From: DATAOG01 sp963798075
GTDB taxonomy: Bacteria > Pseudomonadota > Alphaproteobacteria > Geminicoccales > Geminicoccaceae
Assembly: GCA_963798075.1 (NCBI GenBank)
Contig: CAWCRU010000001.1
Location: 62,001-126,000 of the forward strand
Direction of reading: 5' to 3'
Length of the DNA stretch: 64,000 nt
Shown: positions 1 to 7,286 of the stretch, in pieces
How the letters are laid out: the number at the start of each line of letters is the position of its first letter
Position numbering within the stretch: position 1 is the stretch's first letter
Made by a program: the position numbers and the translations under genes
The notes under the pieces: model-generated
Told to the model about the DNA's origin: nothing
Database searches by the model: none
What the model saw: only the letters and a program-made list of their open reading frames with translations

Positions 1-624
1 TACCTCGCCCATCACGATCCGCTGACCGGCCTGCCGAACCGCGCGCTGCTGCTCGACCGGCTGCGCCAGGCCCTGCTCGAGGCCAAGCGCGAGCGCGGCC
101 GGATCGCGGTCTTGATGCTCGACCTCGATCATTTCAAGACCGTCAACGACAGCTTCGGCCACCCGGTCGGCGATCGCCTGCTGTGCGCGGTCGCCGACCG
201 CCTGCGGCAGACGGTCCGCGAGAGCGACACGCTTGCCCGCTTCGGCGGCGACGAGTTCACGCTGGTGCAGACCCGGCTGTCCGAGCCGGGTGGCGCCGAC
301 GTGCTGGCGCAGAAGATCCTGGAGGCGGTGGCCGCGCCGTTCCTGATCGACGACCAGGAGGTCCAGACCACGACCAGCGTCGGGATCGCGATCTATCCCG
401 AGCAGGGCGCCGAGCCCGGCCAGCTGATCGAGCACGCCGACATCGCCCTTTATCAAGCCAAGGCGCTCGGGCGCAATCGGGCCGAAGTCTTCGCCGATGC
501 CATGAAGACCGATCTGCAGGCGCGCCGGGCCCCGGCCGGCCCGCGGGATCAGCAGCGCAAAGTCCCGGTCGGGGCCGATCAAGGGCTCGCCTCCGGACCC
601 CGGGACGACCCGACGGACGGCTAG
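1..624 (+). CDS. Diguanylate cyclase (GGDEF domain), start outside the window
   Basis: Open from base 1, so only the C-terminal 207 residues are visible. The GGDEF domain is nearly complete: HHDPLTGLPNR at about residues 4-14, a metal-binding DLDHFK near residue 40, and an intact GGDEF active site at residues 82-86. An RESD motif (73-76) lies five residues before GGDEF, the position of the RxxD inhibitory I-site, so cyclic di-GMP synthesis with product inhibition is expected. No EAL domain follows; the last 35 residues are a low-complexity tail. Any sensor domain lies upstream of the window. It ends just before the convergent MocR-type gene. Confidence 0.85.
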   Translation, partial: YLAHHDPLTGLPNRALLLDRLRQALLEAKRERGRIAVLMLDLDHFKTVNDSFGHPVGDRLLCAVADRLRQTVRESDTLARFGGDEFTLVQTRLSEPGGADVLAQKILEAVAAPFLIDDQEVQTTTSVGIAIYPEQGAEPGQLIEHADIALYQAKALGRNRAEVFADAMKTDLQARRAPAGPRDQQRKVPVGADQGLASGPRDDPTDG

Positions 625-2129
625 CCCGGATGATCCTCGCGGGCGCCGCCCACGGCGCGCCCGATCACCAGCGCGAGGCGCGCGACCGCCGGCGCCACCG
701 CCGGCTCGGGCACCCCGGCGTAGCCGAGCAGCAGGCCGCGCGCCGCGGCCGGGCCGTGATAGTAGCTGGACAGCGCCGGCGCCTCGATGCCGGCCTCGCC
801 GGCGGCCGCCGCGATCGCGCGGTCGTCGAGGCCGGCCGCCAGGCGGCCGACCAGATGCATGCCGGCGGCCGACGGCGAGACCGCCAGGCGTTCTCCCAGA
901 CGCTCGCGCAGCGCCGCGATCAGAATCGCCTGGCGCTCGGCATAGAGGGCCCGCATGCGGCGGATGTGGGCCGCCAGATGACCCTCGCCGATGAAATCGA
1001 CCAGAGCCGCCTGGGCGATCGAGGAGGGGTGCGCGTCGACCAGCGCCCGGACCGCGAGGAAGGCGTCGATCAGCTGCTCCGGCACCACCATGTAGCCGAC
1101 CCGAAGGCCCGGAAACATGACCTTGCTCATGGTGCCGACGTAGATCACCCGGCCATCGCGATCGAGCCCCTGGAGCGCTGCCAGCGGGCGCCCGGCGTAG
1201 CGGTACTCGCTGTCGTAGTCGTCCTCGAGCACGAAGCCGCCGGCCGCGCGCGCCCACTGCAACAGCTCGAGGCGGCGCCGCAGGCTCATCGTGATCCCGA
1301 GCGGGAACTGGTGCGAGGGCGAGACCGAGATCAGCCGCGCCGCCGGCTCGAGGCTCCTGCCTCGGACCACGCTCAGACCCTCGTCGTCGACCGGCACCGG
1401 CACCGGCCGGGCGCCGGCCGCGAGCAGCACCGCCCGGGTCGGCGGGTAGCCGGGCTCCTCGACCCAGACCGGATCGCCCGGGTCGATCAGCACGCGGGCG
1501 GCAAGGTCGAGCGCCTGCTGCGTTCCGGAGACCACGATCACCTGCTCGGGGCGGCAGGCGACCGCCCGCGCGCTCGCCAGATAGTCGGCGATCGCCTGGC
1601 AGAGCGGCCGATAGCCGGCGGGCTCGCCGCCGACCAGGAAGGCGCGTCTCGGGCGGCGCCAGCGGCGCGCGAGCAGCCGCGCCCAGTCGTCGAACGGGAA
1701 CTGCTCGAGCTCGGGCACGCCCGGCGAGAAGGCGCGCGCGGATGAGCGGCCGCGCTCGAGACCGGCGAGGCGAGCGCCGCGGAGCGACGGGCCGGGCTGC
1801 TCAAACCGGCGCTCCGGCCGCGCTCCGGCCTGGGCGCGCGCGCCGGGCGCGACCGCCGGCAGGCGGTGCGAGACGAACGAACCGGCGCCGACCCGACCGT
1901 CGACGTAGCCCTCGGCGTGCAGCTGCTCGAAGGCGGCCATGACCGTGTTGCGCGAGACCGCAAGCCGGCGCGCGAGGCCGCGGGTCGCCGGCAGCCGCGC
2001 CCCCGGCCGCAACGCGCCGTTCAGGATCGCCCGGCGGATCGCGAAGTAGATCTGGCGATGCAGCGGCACGCCGCCCTGGCGATCGATCTCGAGCCCCGGC
2101 GCGAGCGCCGCCGCTGCCGTCTTGGGCAC
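621..2129 (-). CDS. MocR/PdxR-family regulator (GntR winged helix fused to aminotransferase-like domain)
   Basis: This 502-residue protein has an N-terminal GntR winged helix (about residues 16-80, motif VSRNTVMAAFEQL) joined to a fold-type I aminotransferase domain (about 130-490). The PLP lysine is visible in GTMSK (Lys336). Members of this family bind PLP as effector and usually control vitamin B6 genes or a nearby metabolic gene. It is divergent from pdxJ, so a B6-related role is likely. I chose the GTG at 2129 because it has a GGGAG six bases upstream; the longer ATG start at 2189 would lie inside the AT-rich promoter region. Confidence 0.88.
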   Translation of the reverse strand: MPKTAAAALAPGLEIDRQGGVPLHRQIYFAIRRAILNGALRPGARLPATRGLARRLAVSRNTVMAAFEQLHAEGYVDGRVGAGSFVSHRLPAVAPGARAQAGARPERRFEQPGPSLRGARLAGLERGRSSARAFSPGVPELEQFPFDDWARLLARRWRRPRRAFLVGGEPAGYRPLCQAIADYLASARAVACRPEQVIVVSGTQQALDLAARVLIDPGDPVWVEEPGYPPTRAVLLAAGARPVPVPVDDEGLSVVRGRSLEPAARLISVSPSHQFPLGITMSLRRRLELLQWARAAGGFVLEDDYDSEYRYAGRPLAALQGLDRDGRVIYVGTMSKVMFPGLRVGYMVVPEQLIDAFLAVRALVDAHPSSIAQAALVDFIGEGHLAAHIRRMRALYAERQAILIAALRERLGERLAVSPSAAGMHLVGRLAAGLDDRAIAAAAGEAGIEAPALSSYYHGPAAARGLLLGYAGVPEPAVAPAVARLALVIGRAVGGAREDHPG

Positions 2130-2142
2130 GGCAATCTCCCGT

Positions 2143-2172
2143 AAATGGCACCTTGATATAATCCGAAATGGC
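2143..2172. promoter_or_regulatory. Candidate MocR operator: direct repeat AAATGGC-N16-AAATGGC
   Basis: In the pdxR-like/pdxJ intergenic region AAATGGC occurs at 2143-2149 and again at 2166-2172, 23 bp apart (about two helical turns). A TATAAT-like element lies between them at 2157-2162. MocR/PdxR proteins are known to bind direct repeats in divergent promoters. Assignment to the adjacent regulator is inference. Confidence 0.4.
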
Positions 2173-2226
2173 TCTTTTCTCCAAGCCAATTGCTGCTAGC
2201 TTCATGCCCCAGGAGGACCCGACCCC

Positions 2227-2994
2227 ATGGCCCAGCCGATCGAGACCAGGCTCAGCGTCAACCTCAACAAGGTGGCGCTGCTGCGCAATCAGCGCGACGT
2301 CGGCTATCCGAGCGTGCTCGAGGCGGCGCGTCTGGTGATCGCGGCCGGCGCCCACGGGGTCACGGTTCACCCGCGCCCCGACGAGCGCCACATTCGGCGC
2401 AGCGACGTGCGCGAGCTCGCGACCCTGATCGCCGCCGAGTTCGGCCGGACGGTCGAGTACAACATCGAGGGCAACCCGACGCCCGAGTTCGTGGCCCTCA
2501 TCTTGGAGGTCCGGCCGGACCAGGTGACCCTGGTGCCGGATGCGCCCGACCAGCCGACCTCCGACCACGGCTGGGAGATCGGGGCGAACTTCCGCGAACT
2601 CAGCGCCGTGATCTCTAAGATCAAGTCCGCGGGGGCCCGGGTCAGCCTGTTCATGGACGCCGATCCGGGCGCGATCGCGCCCGCCGCGACGGTCGGCGCC
2701 GACCGCATCGAGCTCTATACCGGCCCTTACGCGCAGGCCTTTGCGGCCGGCGCGGCGCCGCCGCTGCTCCGGCGCTACACGGCAGCGGCCGAGGCGGCGG
2801 CCGAAGCCGGCCTCGGCGTCAACGCCGGCCACGACCTCAACCTCGACAACCTGCCGGCCGTCTGCCGGGCGGTGCCGCAGCTCGCCGAGGTCAGCATCGG
2901 CCACGCGATCACCGCGGACGCGCTCCGCCTCGGCTTCCCGGCTGCGGTCGAGGCCTACCTGCGCGCAATCCGGCGGGTGGCGCTCGCCGCCTGA
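2227..2994 (+). CDS. pdxJ: Pyridoxine 5'-phosphate synthase (Bacteroidota-type sequence)
   Basis: PdxJ condenses 1-deoxy-D-xylulose 5-phosphate with 3-amino-2-oxopropyl phosphate to pyridoxine 5'-phosphate, the last ring-forming step of DXP-dependent B6 synthesis in the cytosol. The 255-residue product shows LSVNLNKVALLRN near the N terminus, VTVHPRPDERHIR (about 46-58), YNIEGNP, VTLVPD, GVNAGHD (about 199-205) and VSIGHAI. These variants (RPDERHIRRSD, NIEGNP) match the form I recall from Bacteroidota rather than the usual proteobacterial HLREDRRHI type. An AGGAGG sits at 2211-2216 before the ATG. It is divergent from the PLP-binding regulator gene. Confidence 0.9.
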   Translation: MAQPIETRLSVNLNKVALLRNQRDVGYPSVLEAARLVIAAGAHGVTVHPRPDERHIRRSDVRELATLIAAEFGRTVEYNIEGNPTPEFVALILEVRPDQVTLVPDAPDQPTSDHGWEIGANFRELSAVISKIKSAGARVSLFMDADPGAIAPAATVGADRIELYTGPYAQAFAAGAAPPLLRRYTAAAEAAAEAGLGVNAGHDLNLDNLPAVCRAVPQLAEVSIGHAITADALRLGFPAAVEAYLRAIRRVALAA

Positions 2995-3083
2995 CGACGC
3001 CGCGGCGGCGTAGCGCGCGGCCCTCGCGTGGGTGCCGCCGGACGCGCTACAACGGCGCGGCAGCTCTGGGGCAGGGGGGACGC

Positions 3084-3728
3084 ATGGACCTGGTCGCGCG
3101 GTTGGCCAAAACCTACACAGGCGTCGTGCACGACGTGATGCGGGCGATGGGGCTTCGCGACTTCACCCTGCCGCCCGCGATCCGGCCGCTGGACCCGGAC
3201 CAGGTCCTCGCAGGCGTGGTCGCGACCGTGAGCGGCAAGGTCGATACCGCGGCCGACCCGCACACGACGCTGTTGGGATGGACCGGTCTTCTGTCCAAGG
3301 CCAGGGCCGGTTCCGTCCTGATCTGCCAGCCGAACAATTCGACCGTCGCGCACATGGGCGAGCTGTCGGCCGAGACCTTGAAGCTCAAGGGTGTGCGCGG
3401 CTACGTCGCCGACGGCGGCTGCCGCGATGTCGACTTCATCCTCAAGCAGGGCTTCCCGGTCTGGTGCCGCTACTTCACGCCGCGCGACATCGTCGGCTAC
3501 TGGCTGCCCGATCAGTTCGACGTCCCGATCCGGATCGGCGAGGTCACGATCCACCCAGGCGATCTCGTGCTCGGCGATCGCGACGGCATGGTGATCCTGC
3601 CAAAGGCAGAGGCGGAGGCGATCGTCGCCGGCGCCGAGACCGCGATCGCGACCGAGAACCTCGTCCGCAAGGCGATCCTCGCGGGCGTCGACCCGCAGGC
3701 GGCCTATCTGAACTACGGCAAGTTCTGA
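3084..3728 (+). CDS. RraA-family protein (HMG aldolase/oxaloacetate decarboxylase-like)
   Basis: A 214-residue protein of the RraA/dimethylmenaquinone methyltransferase-like family, whose members act mostly as metal-dependent 4-hydroxy-4-methyl-2-oxoglutarate aldolases or oxaloacetate decarboxylases rather than methyltransferases. The family motif GELSAETLKLKGVRG (about residues 92-106) followed by DGGCRDVD (about 111-118) supplies the loop and the Arg-Asp pair used for substrate and metal binding. A G-rich ribosome site (AGGGGGG) precedes the ATG. It lies 90 bp after pdxJ on the same strand and may be co-transcribed. The specific substrate cannot be assigned. Confidence 0.8.
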   Translation: MDLVARLAKTYTGVVHDVMRAMGLRDFTLPPAIRPLDPDQVLAGVVATVSGKVDTAADPHTTLLGWTGLLSKARAGSVLICQPNNSTVAHMGELSAETLKLKGVRGYVADGGCRDVDFILKQGFPVWCRYFTPRDIVGYWLPDQFDVPIRIGEVTIHPGDLVLGDRDGMVILPKAEAEAIVAGAETAIATENLVRKAILAGVDPQAAYLNYGKF

Positions 3729-3731
3729 TCC

Positions 3732-3762
3732 AAAAACCCCCGACGCGAGGGGCGCCGGGGGT
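3732..3762 (-). terminator. Rho-independent terminator for the minus-strand gene ending at 3781
   Basis: ACCCCCG (3736-3742) pairs with CGGGGGT (3756-3762). On the minus strand the hairpin is followed directly by a run of five T. It lies between two convergent genes and suits termination of the leftward transcript. Confidence 0.6.
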
Positions 3763-3780
3763 GGCCGACCGCGGGCCGGC

Positions 3781-4656
3781 TCAGGCCTTCCTGGAGGCCG
3801 GCAGGATGCCTTCGCCGCGCGAGATCAGGTCCTGCGTGAAGCGTTCGCTGAAGCCCGCAAGGAAACCCACCACCCAGAGCTGGTGCACGGTCACGTGCGC
3901 GATCAGCTTCTGATCGAGAGGCAACATTCCGCTCAGCCAGAAGGCGTAGGCGAACAGCCCGAAGATCACGCCGATGAAGGGCTTGAACAGGGCGTTCGCG
4001 AACAGGAAGACGTGATCGAAATCGCCGAGCCGGGAGAAGGACTTGAGGCGGCTGAGAATGCTGACCAGGCCGCCGAGGAAAGCCGCGCTCGCGATCGCCG
4101 AGCTCTGGAGCGGGTCGAACGGCACGAGCGCCTTGATCGGGCCGAGCCCCTGCAGGAAGTACCAGCTGAAGTGGGTCGCGAGGCCGAGGAACAGCGCGCC
4201 GAAGGCGCCGAGACAGACGGTGAGCAGCGGGCTGCCGTCGGTCAGGCCGATCAGCGTGCGCTTGACCGGCCCGTCGTGGCGCAAAAGCTCGTTCTCGGTC
4301 GCGACGCGCAGCGAGCGCGCGAACACGAGCTCGGGCTGCTCGCACAGCAGCGCCGCCACCGCGGCACCCGCCTCGCGCACGAGCCGCTCGAGGATCTCGT
4401 CCTTCGAGCGCTCGCCCTCGCGCAGGTCTTCCTTGGACGTCTCGAGCAGCTCGACCCAGCACGCCAGCTCGTACTGGATCTCCTCGTCGTGCAGTCCCGA
4501 GGTCGCGAGCGCGTCGCGGATCCGCCGGTAGAGCGTTTCGCGGTCCGGCGCGGCTTCGCCGGCCGCCGGATCGGGCGTGCCCGGCGCCGCCACCGCACCC
4601 AGGCGGCCATCGACGACATCCCGGGGCAGGGACGTCGAGCGGATCGCAGTGGTCAT
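3781..4656 (-). CDS. Uncharacterised membrane protein with soluble N-terminal half
   Basis: Not recognised. The 291-residue product has an acidic, helical, cytosolic-looking N-terminal half (about 1-140, rich in E/R) and four hydrophobic segments at about 143-167, 185-203, 217-243 and 252-268. There is no signal peptide. I chose the ATG at 4656; the frame stays open upstream but that part is low-complexity and overlaps the DUF533 gene. Its stop is followed by a terminator-like hairpin. The DUF533 gene lies upstream on the same strand. Confidence 0.6.
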   Translation of the reverse strand: MTTAIRSTSLPRDVVDGRLGAVAAPGTPDPAAGEAAPDRETLYRRIRDALATSGLHDEEIQYELACWVELLETSKEDLREGERSKDEILERLVREAGAAVAALLCEQPELVFARSLRVATENELLRHDGPVKRTLIGLTDGSPLLTVCLGAFGALFLGLATHFSWYFLQGLGPIKALVPFDPLQSSAIASAAFLGGLVSILSRLKSFSRLGDFDHVFLFANALFKPFIGVIFGLFAYAFWLSGMLPLDQKLIAHVTVHQLWVVGFLAGFSERFTQDLISRGEGILPASRKA

Positions 4657-4784
4657 CGTTCCAAACCCCAAATTGATGTCAGCCAACCGTGGTTCAGCTG
4701 TTCGGGATAGGGAAGCGACCGAAAACAAATCGAGCGGCTGGCTCGCGAGGGTCGGCCGGCTGTGCCTGGCCGCCGCGCCGCCGT

Positions 4785-5543
4785 TCAGTCGACCGCGTCG
4801 ATCTCGAAGCTCTGATGCAGCTGTCCGGTCAGCGCCGGGTCGAGGCCGAGGCGCTCGCCGAGCTGCCGCAGGTAGGCGACCTCGCGCGGGGTGTCGACCG
4901 GGATCGCGAACAGCGAGGCCGCGTAGACCTCGAGCGCGGTCTGCTCCGAATCGACCGCGCCGACCACCGCTTCGACGTCCAAGGGCCCCGCCATCTCGTC
5001 GCGGACGAACTGGAGCGCCTTCGGGTCGGCGCCGGCCTCGTCGAGCGCGGCGAGGATCCGCCTCGTGCGCATGGCGTCGGTCTGGCCGCCGGCCTTGGCG
5101 GCGTTGATCATCGCCCGGATCATGATCTCCGCCCGCCCCTCGTCGTCGAGGACGATCCCGTCGTTTTGGGGGATGAAGCGGGCCATCGGCGGCTCGGCAA
5201 GGCCGCCCGCCGCGGCGCCGGCCATGGCCTGCTGCAGGGCCACAGTGGCGAGACCGCTGAGCAGCGCGAGCGCGCGGCTGGCGCTGCCGCTGCGACCGGG
5301 CGCCGCGTCGGCCCGGGCGGGCGCCACGCCGCCGCCCTCGCGCCACTCGCCGCCGCCGCCGAGCAGCGCCCGCGCGGTCGCGGCGACGGTCCCATCCGGC
5401 CGGTTGGGGTCGGCGCCGGCCGGGTGGAGCGCGCCGCCGCAAAACCCCGGGCCGCCGCTGGCGATCCATTCCAACCGGGCCCGGCTCGCGCGCGAGATGC
5501 CGGACCGGATCAGCAGTTCGAGGATCAGATTGGTATCGAACAT
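4785..5543 (-). CDS. DUF533 family protein (YebE-like, TerB-like fold)
   Basis: A 252-residue protein opening with the DUF533 N-terminal signature MFDTNLILELLI. An Ala/Gly-rich linker with a hydrophobic stretch follows (about 88-112), then a C-terminal TerB-like helical domain (RAMINAAKAGGQTD at about 143-156, ending LHQSFEID). DUF533 proteins are inner-membrane-associated and of unknown biochemical function; E. coli YebE is linked to envelope stress. GGGGAG precedes the ATG. An AT-rich direct repeat 55-90 bp upstream is a likely control region. Confidence 0.75.
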   Translation of the reverse strand: MFDTNLILELLIRSGISRASRARLEWIASGGPGFCGGALHPAGADPNRPDGTVAATARALLGGGGEWREGGGVAPARADAAPGRSGSASRALALLSGLATVALQQAMAGAAAGGLAEPPMARFIPQNDGIVLDDEGRAEIMIRAMINAAKAGGQTDAMRTRRILAALDEAGADPKALQFVRDEMAGPLDVEAVVGAVDSEQTALEVYAASLFAIPVDTPREVAYLRQLGERLGLDPALTGQLHQSFEIDAVD

Positions 5544-5597
5544 GGCCTTCTCCCCGCGACATGCGGCGTCGCCGCGCCATCGCGAGCCAATCTAGTA

Positions 5598-5633
5598 ATA
5601 ATTTATGGTTGAGTAAAATATAATCTATGGTTG
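5598..5633 (-). promoter_or_regulatory. AT-rich 14-bp direct repeat upstream of the DUF533 gene
   Basis: On the minus strand CAACCATAGATTAT (5633-5620) and CAACCATAAATTAT (5611-5598) differ at one base and start 22 bp apart. They sit in an island of strongly AT-rich sequence, 55-90 bp upstream of the DUF533 start codon. The spacing of about two helical turns suggests a dimeric regulator site overlapping the promoter. The cognate regulator is unknown. Confidence 0.5.
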
Positions 5634-5658
5634 ATAAACCGCCCCGCCGCCGCCCGCC

Positions 5659-6042
5659 TCAGGCGGCCGCGATCGCCTCGATCTCGATCAGAAAATCCGG
5701 GCGCGCGAGGCCGGCCACGAAGATCAAGGTGCTGGCCGGCGTGGCGCCGTCGAGCATCCGATCACGCACCCGGCGCGCGAGCGCGGTGTCGCCGTGGACG
5801 GTCAAAAAGACGGTGGTCTTGACCAGGTCGTGCCGGGTCATGCCGGCCGCCTCGAGGATCGTGAAGATGTTGCGCCAGGCCTGCTCCATCTGCGCCTCGG
5901 CGCCGTCCGCAAGCGTGCCGTCGGGCTTGACGCCGATCTGGCCCGAGACGTGCAGCCAGCGCGCGCCCGCGGGCGCCTCGACCCCATGGCTGTAGCGCGA
6001 GAATGGCGGTGCGACTGTTGGCGGATTGTGGTGCTTCGGCAT
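5659..6042 (-). CDS. RidA/YjgF/Rid-family protein
   Basis: A 127-residue Rid-family protein. Family features include YSHGVEAPAG, HVSGQIG (about 33-39), the central QMEQAWRNIFTILEAAG, and the C-terminal FLIEIEAIA. RidA hydrolyses reactive enamine/imine intermediates from PLP enzymes. The arginine that binds the substrate carboxylate (usually in PARS or PART before the last strand) seems to be missing, since the segment reads TPASTL. It may therefore belong to another Rid subfamily without imine deaminase activity. The start at 6042 has GGGAG upstream and gives the normal length. Confidence 0.82.
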   Translation of the reverse strand: MPKHHNPPTVAPPFSRYSHGVEAPAGARWLHVSGQIGVKPDGTLADGAEAQMEQAWRNIFTILEAAGMTRHDLVKTTVFLTVHGDTALARRVRDRMLDGATPASTLIFVAGLARPDFLIEIEAIAAA

Positions 6043-6155
6043 GACCCTGGCTCCCGAGCTCAAAGGATCGACGAGCATGCCGGATCAGGCGCGATCGACC
6101 CAGCTCAATCCGCCGGCCGGCCGAATCGGATATCACCGCCAGGCGGACGGTCGGC

Positions 6156-7286
6156 TCAGTTGAGCAGCAGCACTTCGATGCGACGGTTGGCGAGGCGGCC
6201 GGCGGGGGTATCGTTGGTCGCGATCGGATCGTCCTCGCCCCGGCCCTCGACCGCCAGCCGGTCGACGTTGATCTTGAAGCGGTCGACCAGGAACTCGCGC
6301 ACGGCCCGCGCCCGCCGCTCCGAGAGGGTCCGGTTATAGGCGGCGTCGCCGATCGCGTCGGAGTGACCGATGATCAGGGCGCTGCGTTCGGGCGCCCGCG
6401 CCAGCGCCTCCCCGATCCGGCCGAGCACGCCGTAGGCCGAGGTCTGAATCCGAAAGCTGTCGGTCTCGAACAGGCGATCGCCCGGCACGGTCACCAGCAG
6501 GCCGCGGGGCTGCGGTCGGGGATCGAGATCGGCCAGCGTGGCCGGCAGCCCGTCGGCGCCGTCGCCCTCCACCCAGGCGGCAGGGCGCACCCGCCCGGTC
6601 TCCGCCACCTCGCCGGCGGCCGCGGACTGCACCAGGCCGAGCTCGGGGCCGGCGGGCGCCCGCGAGGCGGCCGCCGGCCGCCGGTCAAGGCAGTCGTAGA
6701 CGCTGACGCGATCGGCGTCCGGTCCGGTCGCGTCCTTGGCCACGACCTTGACGACGTCCGGCGAAACGCCGAGGTCCGAGTGGAGAAAATCACGCACCGC
6801 CGCGGCCCGCCGGATCGCGAGCGGCGGGTCGGCCGCGGCCTGACCGCCGGCGTCGCCATGGCCCTCGATCACCAGCCACTCCTGGCGGTCGGGCGAGCGC
6901 TCGGCGGCGAGTTGCCGGCGCGACTTGAACAACCAGCCGATCGCCTCGAGGCCGAGGGACGCGTCATCGGCCCCGAACTGCAGCCGCTGGCCCGCGGTAA
7001 GCTCCGGGCAATCGGCATAGGCGACCTGCCCGACCGCGGCCTGCAGCTCGGACAGCTGACCGAAGGCCTGATCGATCTGCTTCAGGCTGCCGTCGAGCTC
7101 GGTGATGAACTTGCGGATCTCGACGATGCCGCCTTCCATCTGGTCCATGTAGGACTTCAAGCCTTCGAGGGACCCCGCCGACTGGCGAAGATTGGTCCCG
7201 ATCGCCTCGAGTTCGGCCTTGGGCGTTGCCGCACCGGAGGCCGGAGGCGGCGCCGCGGGCTCGGAGGAGGCGGGCAGGGGAGCCAC
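6156..7286 (-). CDS. OmpA-like C-terminal part of a frameshifted envelope protein
   Basis: These 376 residues carry a coiled-coil-like region (about 25-85), a central region with VIEGHGD (about 146-152) resembling a degenerate OmpA-like fold, and a full C-terminal OmpA-like peptidoglycan-binding domain. The last domain shows IIGHSDAIGDAAYNRTLSERRA and ends GRLANRRIEVLLLN. The domain would bind peptidoglycan diaminopimelate in the periplasm. There is no signal sequence at the apparent start at 7286. The membrane part lies upstream in another frame, so this is probably the C-terminal half of one protein starting at 8445. Confidence 0.75.
   Translation of the reverse strand: MAPLPASSEPAAPPPASGAATPKAELEAIGTNLRQSAGSLEGLKSYMDQMEGGIVEIRKFITELDGSLKQIDQAFGQLSELQAAVGQVAYADCPELTAGQRLQFGADDASLGLEAIGWLFKSRRQLAAERSPDRQEWLVIEGHGDAGGQAAADPPLAIRRAAAVRDFLHSDLGVSPDVVKVVAKDATGPDADRVSVYDCLDRRPAAASRAPAGPELGLVQSAAAGEVAETGRVRPAAWVEGDGADGLPATLADLDPRPQPRGLLVTVPGDRLFETDSFRIQTSAYGVLGRIGEALARAPERSALIIGHSDAIGDAAYNRTLSERRARAVREFLVDRFKINVDRLAVEGRGEDDPIATNDTPAGRLANRRIEVLLLN

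Noticed and set aside
1538..1963. Extra minus-strand frame inside the MocR-type gene
   Set aside because: Ser/Arg-rich alternate frame of a gene with clear domains.
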